The translations under genes were made by a program, and so were the position numbers. A DNA stretch of 6,789 bases from the NCBI GenBank assembly GCA_002427475.1, contig DIRG01000019.1, positions 1 through 6,789 on the forward strand, in the 5' to 3' direction. The notes beneath the pieces were generated by a model. The model was given only the letters and a program-made list of their open reading frames with translations. It was not told the DNA's origin and ran no database searches. Origin of the DNA: Mageeibacillus sp. UBA5442. GTDB lineage: Bacteria > Bacillota > Clostridia > Saccharofermentanales > DTU023. Positions within the stretch are counted from its first letter, which is position 1. Each line of letters opens with the position of its first letter. Positions 1-5,790 of the stretch are shown in pieces.

Positions 1-150
1 TATCAGGAAATGCTCAAGGCTATTTACCAGCTGGAGGGACTAAATATAGTGGGATGTGACTTGGTGGAGCTAACACCTCCGCTGGATCTTTCGGGAGCTT
101 CTACAGCTGTGGCAGTGAAGCTCTTGCGTGAGCTAATCTTAGTTTTATGA
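1..150 (+). CDS. speB: Agmatinase (ureohydrolase family), C-terminal fragment
   Basis: Frame 1 is open from the first base to a TGA at 148-150 and gives the last 49 residues of a protein whose start lies upstream of the window. The segment NIVGCDLVELTPPLDLSG (residues 15-32 of the fragment) matches the C-terminal signature of the arginase/agmatinase family; the Glu in DLVE corresponds to the conserved Glu of the DIMEVNP region of arginases, which sits near the guanidino group. The family uses two Mn ions, whose ligands would lie upstream and cannot be seen. Agmatinase rather than arginase or formiminoglutamase is inferred from the two spermidine genes that follow: agmatinase would supply putrescine to them. 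The family is confident, the exact substrate less so. Confidence 0.85.
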   Translation, partial: YQEMLKAIYQLEGLNIVGCDLVELTPPLDLSGASTAVAVKLLRELILVL

Positions 151-181
151 GTCTCAAGCGAAATTAGCTTTTCAATTGAAA
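131..181. promoter_or_regulatory. Inverted repeats at the speB end, possible operator or processing signal
   Basis: Two symmetric elements occupy the end of speB and the start of the spacer. AGCTAAT (131-137) is the exact reverse complement of ATTAGCT (163-169), with 25 bases between them. Directly after it, TTTCAATTGAAA (170-181) is a perfect 12-base palindrome. No T run follows the first repeat, so a normal intrinsic terminator is unlikely. A weak promoter can be drawn (TTTTCA 169-174, TAGAAT 190-195), but its 15-base spacing is short. The palindrome would overlap its -35 region and could act as an operator. The repeats are seen directly; any function is inference. Confidence 0.3.
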
Positions 182-245
182 CTTATTGATAGAATAGGGA
201 TATCTAAAAAAATACAAACATAGAGAAAAATATTACAGGACACCT

Positions 246-252
246 AAGGAGG
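246..252 (+). promoter_or_regulatory. Strong ribosome binding site for the dehydrogenase, inside a small self-complementary element
   Basis: AAGGAGG lies 7 bases before the ATG at 260 and fixes that start. ACCT (242-245) can pair with AGGT (250-253) around an AAGG loop, so the Shine-Dalgarno core could fold on itself. Four base pairs is weak, and the effect on translation is uncertain. Confidence 0.75.
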
Positions 253-259
253 TTTTTTA

Positions 260-1459
260 ATGAGTAGAGCGATGATTATCGGTGCAGGCGGTGTAGCCCG
301 AGTCTGTGCCTATAAATGTGTAGAGAACAGTGAAGTTTTTACCCATTTGATGATTGCCAGCCGTACTAAATCTAAGTGCGACCAGCTTAAGGCAGAATTG
401 GACGGACGCGGGACTGAAATTGAAACAGCACAGGTAGATGCTGACAACGTCCCGGAGTTGGTGGAACTTATAAACCAATATAAGCCCGAGTTAGTGATTA
501 ACCTGGCTCTGCCGTATCAGGATTTGACAATTATGGATGCCTGTCTGGAGGCCGGAGTCAACTACCTTGATACTGCCAACTACGAACCGCTCGACACAGC
601 CAAGTTTGAGTATAAGTGGCAGTGGGCCTATCGTGATCGCTTCCGCGACGCAGGCCTGACCGCAATCTTGGGCTCAGGCTTTGACCCGGGCGTAACCGGC
701 GTCTATTCGGCTTATGCGCTCAAGCATGAGTTTGACGAAATTCATCAAATTGACATTCTCGATTGTAATGGCGGCGATCATGGCTATCCGTTCGCGACCA
801 ACTTCAATCCTGAGATTAATATCCGCGAAGTCACAGCCAACGGGCGCTACTGGGAAAAGGGCGAATTCATCGAGACGGAACCTCTCGAAATAAAGCGCAG
901 CTATGATTTTGAAGAGATCGGTGAGCGCGACATGTATCTCCTTTACCATGAGGAGTTGGAATCTTTGGCGGAAAACATTACAGGCATCAAGAAGATGCGC
1001 TTCTTTATGACTTTTGGTGAAAGCTACTTGACTCATCTTAGATGTTTGGAGAACGTTGGTATGACCTCAATTGAGCCGATCGACTTTGAGGGCCAGCAAA
1101 TCGTGCCACTGCAATTTTTGAAAGCAGTCTTGCCGGATCCCGCAACTTTAGGACCGCGTACTCACGGTAAAACTAATATCGGTTGTATTTTCCAAGGTGT
1201 CAAAGACGGCCAGGAGAAAGTTTATCGCTTGTATAATATTTCCGATCACCAGGATGCCTACAAAGAGACAGGTGCACAAGCAGTATCATATACAACCGGA
1301 GTTCCGGCGATGATTGGTGCATCCTTGGTCCTGCAGGGCCAGTGGCGTAAACCCGGGGTCTTTAACGTTGAAGAAATGGATCCGGATCCTTTCATGGCAG
1401 GGATGAACAAGTTTGGTCTGCCTTATGTTGAGGATCGCGATCCGGTCCTAGTACCATAA
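260..1459 (+). CDS. Carboxynorspermidine/carboxyspermidine dehydrogenase (saccharopine dehydrogenase-like)
   Basis: This 399-residue cytosolic enzyme should condense putrescine (or diaminopropane) with L-aspartate beta-semialdehyde and reduce the imine with NADPH, giving carboxyspermidine (or carboxynorspermidine). The N-terminus carries a Rossmann dinucleotide loop, GAGGVA at residues 8-13. ASRT (33-36) closes the second strand, where NADP-binding members often have basic or hydroxyl residues. The segment GSGFDPGVTGVY (138-149) and the NGGDHGYPFATNFNP stretch (170-184) are typical of this branch of the saccharopine dehydrogenase family. The length is normal for the branch. The start is set by AAGGAGG at 246-252. 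It lies 109 bases after speB and 92 before nspC, so the agmatinase, dehydrogenase and decarboxylase order follows the pathway. Putrescine as the natural substrate, hence spermidine as product, is inferred from the adjacent agmatinase. Confidence 0.93.
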   Translation: MSRAMIIGAGGVARVCAYKCVENSEVFTHLMIASRTKSKCDQLKAELDGRGTEIETAQVDADNVPELVELINQYKPELVINLALPYQDLTIMDACLEAGVNYLDTANYEPLDTAKFEYKWQWAYRDRFRDAGLTAILGSGFDPGVTGVYSAYALKHEFDEIHQIDILDCNGGDHGYPFATNFNPEINIREVTANGRYWEKGEFIETEPLEIKRSYDFEEIGERDMYLLYHEELESLAENITGIKKMRFFMTFGESYLTHLRCLENVGMTSIEPIDFEGQQIVPLQFLKAVLPDPATLGPRTHGKTNIGCIFQGVKDGQEKVYRLYNISDHQDAYKETGAQAVSYTTGVPAMIGASLVLQGQWRKPGVFNVEEMDPDPFMAGMNKFGLPYVEDRDPVLVP

Positions 1460-1468
1460 GATATTTAA

Positions 1469-1534
1469 GAATCAGTAATTATGGGCCGGGGACATTCCTG
1501 GCCCAAGTTTTGAAAAAGAAATAATTACTGAATC
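1469..1534 (+). promoter_or_regulatory. Nested inverted repeat (long RNA hairpin) just upstream of nspC
   Basis: TCAGTAATTAT (1472-1482) is the exact reverse complement of ATAATTACTGA (1521-1531), an 11-bp outer stem. After one A-A mismatch it extends by two further pairs (GA 1469-1470 with TC 1533-1534). Directly inside, GGGCCGGG (1483-1490) pairs with CCTGGCCC (1497-1504), including one G-U pair, around a 6-base loop. The two stems abut on the 5' side and are separated by 16 bases (1505-1520) on the 3' side. The outer stem ends one base before the AGAGGGA ribosome binding site. The inner hairpin is followed by AAGTTTTG, which is poor as a terminator U run. It may be a partial terminator or attenuator, an mRNA stability or processing element, or a cis-regulatory RNA. 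The structure is visible; the role is inferred. Confidence 0.6.
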
Positions 1535-1541
1535 AGAGGGA
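1535..1541 (+). promoter_or_regulatory. nspC: Ribosome binding site for nspC
   Basis: AGAGGGA lies 10 bases before the ATG at 1552 and 7 before an in-frame TTG at 1549, so it supports either start. The spacing to the ATG resembles that of the next two genes (10-11 bases), which favours the ATG. It begins directly at the 3' edge of the inverted repeat. Confidence 0.55.
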
Positions 1542-1551
1542 ATGATATTTG

Positions 1552-2823
1552 ATGAATGCGAATGTAGAACATCTGGATCCGCGCCAGCTTTTTAAGGAGA
1601 AAAATCGTCCGGCAGCCGAAGACCTGCCGTTTTTTGATGTTCCTACTCCATACTATTTGATTGATCTGCGTGCATTAGAAGATAACTTGCGCCTGCTGCG
1701 AGCTATTATGGATGTTAGCGGCTGCAAAATAATCTTGGCGCAGAAGGCTTTTGCTACTTATCCTCTCTACCCACTGATTGGGAAATATCTCAGCGGCACA
1801 GCAGCGTCCGGACTCTACGAGGCCACGTTGGGCCGTGAGATGGGTGAAAAAAGCGAGGTCCACGTTTATTCTCCGGCTTTTAAGGAGTCGGATTTTGATA
1901 AATTATTGGGGCTGGCGGATAAAATTGTTTTCAACAGCTTCAGCCAATGGAAAAAATACCGTGGCCGTCTGCTAGACCACAATTTGTCCGGAGGTCGACA
2001 GATCTCTCCGGGCTTACGGATCAATCCCGAATATTCGGAGCTGGAACATGCGATCTACGATCCGGCCGCTCCCAACTCTCGTCTGGGCATAACTGCAGCT
2101 CAGTTTAAAGCAGGAATGGAAGCCGGGCTTTTGGAAGGCATAGAGGGCATTCATTTCCATTCGCTGTGTGAACAGAATGCCGATGCTCTCGAAAATACGT
2201 TGGATGCGATCGAGAAGAAATTCGGTGCGTTTCCTCAAGATTTGAAATGGTTTAATCTGGGCGGGGGACACCATATAACGCGGGCAGATTACGATGTCGA
2301 CAGCCTGCTGCGCAGTATTAAACGCGTGCAGGAGAAAACCGGTGCCGAAGTTTATCTCGAGCCTGGTGAAGCGGTTGCCCTAGATACTGGTTTTCTCGTC
2401 TCCGAGGTCTTGGATTTGGTGAAAAATGTCAGCACCACAGCAATTCTCGACGCATCCGCCGCCTGTCATATGCCGGATGTTTTGGAAATGCCGTATACAC
2501 CGAAGTGCTTTTTGGTCCAAGACGCAAGCCGCAGCGGCGAGTCACGCTGGTACGAGGGGGCAGAAGCAGATCAACTGCCATACGTGATTCGTTTTGGAGG
2601 ACCCAGCTGCCTAGCAGGGGATATCATTGGAGAATATTCTTTTGATGTACCTCCTTTGCCCGGTGATAGAATTGTGTTTTTAGATATGGCTATTTACACG
2701 ATGGTGAAGAACAACACCTTTAACGGTATGTCTTTGCCCTCCATTGGTGTCTATCCGGACAAGAAAACGTATAAGACGCTTAAGAGTTTCTCCTATGAGG
2801 ACTTTAAAGGTAGATTAGGTTAA
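1552..2823 (+). CDS. nspC: Carboxynorspermidine/carboxyspermidine decarboxylase, PLP-dependent
   Basis: This 423-residue fold-type III (alanine racemase/ornithine decarboxylase-like) PLP enzyme removes CO2 from carboxyspermidine to give spermidine, or from carboxynorspermidine to give norspermidine. The expected landmarks are present in order: VPTPYYLID (30-38) opening the barrel domain; AQKAF (63-67) with Lys65 as the PLP Schiff-base lysine; HFHSLCE (201-207); the glycine-rich phosphate loop NLGGGHH (235-241); LEPGEA (269-274); and GPSCLAGD (350-357), whose Cys353 would be the catalytic cysteine reaching across the dimer interface. The protein is longer than the roughly 380 residues usual for the family, largely because about 28 residues precede VPTPYY. 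An in-frame TTG at 1549 is an alternative start. It follows the dehydrogenase gene and is followed after 15 bases by the MATE gene. Confidence 0.93.
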   Translation: MNANVEHLDPRQLFKEKNRPAAEDLPFFDVPTPYYLIDLRALEDNLRLLRAIMDVSGCKIILAQKAFATYPLYPLIGKYLSGTAASGLYEATLGREMGEKSEVHVYSPAFKESDFDKLLGLADKIVFNSFSQWKKYRGRLLDHNLSGGRQISPGLRINPEYSELEHAIYDPAAPNSRLGITAAQFKAGMEAGLLEGIEGIHFHSLCEQNADALENTLDAIEKKFGAFPQDLKWFNLGGGHHITRADYDVDSLLRSIKRVQEKTGAEVYLEPGEAVALDTGFLVSEVLDLVKNVSTTAILDASAACHMPDVLEMPYTPKCFLVQDASRSGESRWYEGAEADQLPYVIRFGGPSCLAGDIIGEYSFDVPPLPGDRIVFLDMAIYTMVKNNTFNGMSLPSIGVYPDKKTYKTLKSFSYEDFKGRLG

Positions 2824-2838
2824 GGAGTTACTAAGCGG

Positions 2839-4224
2839 ATGAGAGTGCGTAATGTTGCTTTAACTGAAGGAACTATTTGGAAAAAATTATTAATCTTTGC
2901 CTTGCCACTGATGTTGAGCAACTTTTTGCAACAGCTCTACAATACTGCGGATTTGCTGATTGTAGGCAGATTTATCGGAACTGAGGCGCAGGCTGCAGTT
3001 GGAGCTACCGGATCGCTATCGAATATGCTGATCGGTTTTTTCATCGGCTTGTCTATCGGCTGCGCAGTTGTAGTAGCTCAGATGTATGGAGCAGAAGACG
3101 AAGACGGGCTCTACCGTATGGTGCACTCATCCATGTCGATTGCTCTGGTGTCAGGCGTAGTTTTGAGTGTTGCCGGCTTTTTCTTGTCGACGCCACTCTT
3201 ACGTTTGATGAATACCCCAGAAGAGATCTTGGCCGATGCCAGTGTTTATCTGCGTATATTTTTCGCAGGTTCTATTCCTTCACTCCTCTATAACATGGGT
3301 GCAGGAATATTACGTTCAGTGGGCGACTCAAAGCGACCTTTCTATTTCTTAGCAGTAAGTTCAATAACTAATATTTTGCTAGATTTGCTTTTTATCGCAG
3401 TCTTCGGGTGGGGTGTTGCAGGAGCTGCGTGGGCAACGGTTATTTCGCATATCATCGCCGCTGTGCTGGTAATGATGAGTCTAAGCAAAACGGACGAAAG
3501 CTATAAACTGTATCTGCGCGATATTGCCTTTCACGGCCCTGTGGGTAAGCGAGCCTTGAAGATTGGCGTGCCGACGGGCTTGCAAAGTGTCCTCATATCG
3601 GGTTCCAATGTAATTATTCAAACCGCAGTCAACGGATTTGGTACCTTAGCAGTAGCAGGCTATGCTGCAGCCGGACGAATTGACGGCTTTGTTTGGGTGA
3701 CACTTAATGCGGTAGCCCTAGCAGCTATGACCTTTATGGGACAGAATATCGGAGCAGGAAAAATAGAAAGAGCAAAAAAAGGATTGCGTCAAGCGATTGT
3801 TTTAGTCGTAATTGTTTCGGGCGGTCTAGGTGCATTTTTCCTGATTTTTGCAGGACCTTTGGCTGCACTCTTTAACCCCGATCCTGCTGTCACTTTCTAT
3901 ATCCGTCAGGTGATGCTGTATATTCTGAGCATCTATTGGCTGTTCGGGATTAATGAGGTGATCGGTGGCGCACTACGCGGAGTTGGCCGCTCCATGGTAC
4001 CGATGCTAGTAACTTTGATCTGTATGTCCGGCTTTCGTGTATTCTGGGTTTATGTCATACTGCCATTGAATCGCACCTTTGATTTCATGCTCTTGGCTTA
4101 TCCGCTTTCCTATATTTTGACCATTATCGTTTACCTGATCTACATGAAAATGGTAGATTGGTTACCTAAGCGGGAAGAAATAGAGCCGATCGAAGAAATC
4201 GAGAACATTGAGGCGAACGCTTAA
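2839..4224 (+). CDS. MATE family efflux transporter
   Basis: This 461-residue inner-membrane protein should export organic cations or drugs using a Na+ or H+ gradient. About twelve hydrophobic segments fall in two halves (roughly residues 15-215 and 240-438). The N-terminal LPLMLSNFLQQLYNTADLLI stretch (22-41) is typical of Gram-positive MATE proteins. The halves show the family's internal repeat: GILRSVGDSKRPF (156-168) corresponds to GALRGVGRSMVPM (377-389). AAGGAG at 2822-2827 overlaps the nspC stop codon and supports the ATG. The C-terminal tail (444-461) is acidic with repeated Ile-Glu pairs. The 15-base gap after nspC implies co-transcription with the spermidine genes, so a polyamine or polyamine-conjugate substrate is possible, but substrate cannot be read from MATE sequence and a general multidrug role is equally open. 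Confidence 0.93.
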   Translation: MRVRNVALTEGTIWKKLLIFALPLMLSNFLQQLYNTADLLIVGRFIGTEAQAAVGATGSLSNMLIGFFIGLSIGCAVVVAQMYGAEDEDGLYRMVHSSMSIALVSGVVLSVAGFFLSTPLLRLMNTPEEILADASVYLRIFFAGSIPSLLYNMGAGILRSVGDSKRPFYFLAVSSITNILLDLLFIAVFGWGVAGAAWATVISHIIAAVLVMMSLSKTDESYKLYLRDIAFHGPVGKRALKIGVPTGLQSVLISGSNVIIQTAVNGFGTLAVAGYAAAGRIDGFVWVTLNAVALAAMTFMGQNIGAGKIERAKKGLRQAIVLVVIVSGGLGAFFLIFAGPLAALFNPDPAVTFYIRQVMLYILSIYWLFGINEVIGGALRGVGRSMVPMLVTLICMSGFRVFWVYVILPLNRTFDFMLLAYPLSYILTIIVYLIYMKMVDWLPKREEIEPIEEIENIEANA

Positions 4225-4246
4225 ATTTTGAAGGAGTTATATTTGA

Positions 4247-4873
4247 ATGGATAAACAAGAGCAGAATTTATCAGTTTTGAAAAAAGAATACCGCGCTCAA
4301 GGCAGAGAGATACGTGCAGCTATTGATGCGGAGACACGTCTGGAAAAGTCTAGAGCAATTGAGCGACGCTTGTTCAAGTGGGAGCCCTTCATGTTGGCAG
4401 AAAATGTCAGCTGCTTCATCAGTTTCCGTGACGAAGTGGATACTCATCACCTAATTGATGTGATGCGAGTTATGGGCAAACGTGTCTATGTCCCCATCGT
4501 TGATGAAGAGAGCCAAGAGCTTCTCCTGTCGATGTTTCATGGTTACGACGAACTTGAAGAATCCTCGTATGGTATTTTAGAGCCGCGTAGAAATGAATCG
4601 CGCATCAAAGATCCAGAAGTTGTTGATTTCATTTTGGTTCCGGGACTGCTTTTCAGTAAAGACGGGTATCGCATCGGCTACGGTGGTGGCTACTATGATC
4701 GCTTATTACCTAAGTTAAGTAGAGATGTGCCGCGAGTCGGCATCTGTTTTGAGGAACAGGTTGTTGATAACGTGCCCCGTGAAGATTATGATGAAGTTCT
4801 GGACGCAGTAGTTACAGATAAAAACATCTATTTATTTAATAGTAAATATAAGACAGATGCGGAAACAGTTTAG
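4247..4873 (+). CDS. ygfA: 5-formyltetrahydrofolate cyclo-ligase (methenyltetrahydrofolate synthetase)
   Basis: This 208-residue cytosolic enzyme uses ATP to convert 5-formyltetrahydrofolate to 5,10-methenyltetrahydrofolate, salvaging a dead-end folate. An N-terminal KKEYRAQ motif (12-18) matches the family's basic nucleotide-binding start. SFRDEVDT (59-66) corresponds to the usual EVDT segment. The signature LVPGLLFSKDGYRIGYGGGY (130-149), followed by YDR, is canonical. Near the C-terminus PREDYDEVLDAVVTD (177-191) corresponds to the usual P-x-x-HD-x-x-LD-x-VT region, but with Tyr where His is common. Length is slightly above the usual 180-200. AAGGAG at 4231-4236 sits 10 bases before the ATG. 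Gaps of 22 bases to the MATE gene and 25 to the next gene suggest one operon, though no direct metabolic link to polyamines is evident. Confidence 0.94.
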   Translation: MDKQEQNLSVLKKEYRAQGREIRAAIDAETRLEKSRAIERRLFKWEPFMLAENVSCFISFRDEVDTHHLIDVMRVMGKRVYVPIVDEESQELLLSMFHGYDELEESSYGILEPRRNESRIKDPEVVDFILVPGLLFSKDGYRIGYGGGYYDRLLPKLSRDVPRVGICFEEQVVDNVPREDYDEVLDAVVTDKNIYLFNSKYKTDAETV

Positions 4874-4885
4874 TTTTCAGCTTTG

Positions 4886-4892
4886 AAGGGAG
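4886..4892 (+). promoter_or_regulatory. Ribosome binding site that decides a GTG start
   Basis: AAGGGAG lies 6 bases before GTG at 4899-4901. No in-frame ATG is close by, so this site is the main reason to begin the following gene at the GTG. Confidence 0.7.
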
Positions 4893-4898
4893 AGCTTT

Positions 4899-5459
4899 GT
4901 GGATAACAGAGACGATTTAAAACAAGAAATAGAAAAACGTTTGCATGACTTTCGTTTTTTTGCTCTAAAGGGCAAGGAGAACGAGACAGGTGATCGCTTC
5001 CTTTTACCTTGGATATACTCCCATTTATTCGGTACCGGCAAACAGACAAAAAGTGATATTAAACGTGCCGGTAAAGAAATTAAAGAATTTTTCAATGACA
5101 AGGAATTGTTAGAGATCCAGAGAGACGCCGGTGATATCTGGTTGGATGCCATTGGCAAGCATTTGCAAGATTCGGCGCTGGTGTATATAAAGGTCAGTAA
5201 GGCGGATCCCAGCTTTGGAAGAAAACTCCTTGGTTTGGTGCGCATGAGCGATCAGGAAAAGGATAATAAGATCTTTAATGACATCTATGGCGGTATGATC
5301 ACTCTGTTTCTGAAGATGCCGGATCTACCGTATCGTGAGGCGATGATAAGGTCACTTGATGAGTCTTTCCTGACTGTTTATCCAGAACGACAAGGCGATG
5401 TGGATCAGTGGCTTGAAACACTTCCAGATGATTCCATGCGAGCGATTTTCCGTCGTTAA
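4899..5459 (+). CDS. Hypothetical helical protein, function unknown
   Basis: I do not recognise this 186-residue protein with certainty. It has no signal peptide or membrane segment and looks soluble and mostly alpha-helical, with a charged N-terminal third (residues 1-75, rich in Lys and Glu) and a middle segment, DSALVYIKVSKADPSFGRKL (91-110), leading into LLGLVRMSDQEKDNKIFNDI. It recalls uncharacterised Firmicutes proteins (possibly DUF6553, from memory only and unchecked). The GTG start has a good ribosome binding site and a 25-base gap from the folate gene, so it is probably the last gene of that operon. Its last 161 bases are antisense to the XRE gene. The open frame, ribosome binding site and position make coding likely; function is open. 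Confidence 0.82.
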   Translation: MDNRDDLKQEIEKRLHDFRFFALKGKENETGDRFLLPWIYSHLFGTGKQTKSDIKRAGKEIKEFFNDKELLEIQRDAGDIWLDAIGKHLQDSALVYIKVSKADPSFGRKLLGLVRMSDQEKDNKIFNDIYGGMITLFLKMPDLPYREAMIRSLDESFLTVYPERQGDVDQWLETLPDDSMRAIFRR

Positions 5460-5790
5460 GAAGAGTAGGGGCGAAACCCTCTATGCTGTGTATCATGATT
5501 TGAGAATTTATCGACATTAGAATTGGCGCAAAGGGTAGTCGTAAGTAATTCATTACTTTGAGAGTTCGTTTGATGTTGGCAAAAGAGTTGCCTGCTTCTA
5601 TCGAAGAAATTGCCGACATGCCCAAACCTAAGGCGCTTGCTATCGTTCCTTGCGTCAAAGACAATGATTTGCGCCGAATACGTATGATATGGCTTAGCCA
5701 GAGCGCAGTCATCTCAATGTCGTTGGGGAATTCTGATATTTCATCATTATCAAATGAATCAAAGATATCGAAGTCCATTTTTGCTACCAT
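5299..5790 (-). CDS. XRE-family (HipB-like) helix-turn-helix transcriptional regulator
   Basis: This 163-residue minus-strand frame contains a Cro/C1-type HTH at about residues 31-90. The core RIRRKSLSLTQGTIASALGL (37-56), followed by SAISSIEAGNSFANIKRTLKVMNYL, has the Leu-Thr-Gln, Ser-x-Ile-Glu-x-Gly and spaced-leucine pattern of HipB-like DNA-binding proteins. It begins with an acidic stretch (DFDIFDSFDNDE, 6-17). AGGA (complement of 5796-5799) lies 5 bases before the ATG; Met5 is an alternative start. No HipA kinase gene is next to it, so it appears to be an orphan regulator rather than a toxin-antitoxin pair. Residues 111-163 lie antisense to the end of the neighbouring plus-strand gene and match nothing I recognise, so the tail may be a read-through extension after loss of an older stop. 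It is divergent from hflX. Confidence 0.72.
   Translation of the reverse strand: MVAKMDFDIFDSFDNDEISEFPNDIEMTALWLSHIIRIRRKSLSLTQGTIASALGLGMSAISSIEAGNSFANIKRTLKVMNYLRLPFAPILMSINSQIMIHSIEGFAPTLLNDGKSLAWNHLEVFQATDPHRLVVLDKQSGKTHQVTLSSPHDTVDPASSETE
5464..5482. other. Weak hairpin just after the hypothetical gene
   Basis: AGGG (5467-5470) can pair with CCCT (5477-5480) around GCGAAA, with an imperfect extension (AG 5464-5465 with CT 5481-5482 across a bulged T). It starts five bases after the TAA of the plus-strand gene, where a terminator would be expected. No T run follows on the plus strand, so intrinsic termination is doubtful. It also lies inside the minus-strand XRE frame. Confidence 0.25.

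Noticed and set aside
674..1036. Minus-strand open frame of 120 residues inside the dehydrogenase gene
   Set aside because: It lies wholly within a well-supported gene, has no family signature, and is explained by codon bias on the other strand.
1378..1389. Tandem GGATCCGGATCC and several other GGATCC sites (1135, 1575, 5204, 6077)
   Set aside because: Six copies is more than expected by chance in this length, but they fall in coding sequence in different codon contexts; no spacing pattern or function is apparent.
1483..1512. Full intrinsic terminator after the dehydrogenase gene
   Set aside because: The hairpin is strong, but it is followed by AAGTTTTG rather than a proper U run, and the pathway partner nspC lies directly downstream, so complete termination is unlikely.
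1542..1595. Possible 17-residue leader peptide beginning at ATG 1542 and overlapping the nspC start
   Set aside because: The Shine-Dalgarno ends directly against this ATG, too close for initiation, and the peptide has no arginine or other codon run suggesting attenuation.
5299..5790. HipBA-type toxin-antitoxin module
   Set aside because: The regulator is HipB-like, but no HipA kinase follows it on the minus strand, and the convergent 186-residue protein shows no kinase or toxin motif.
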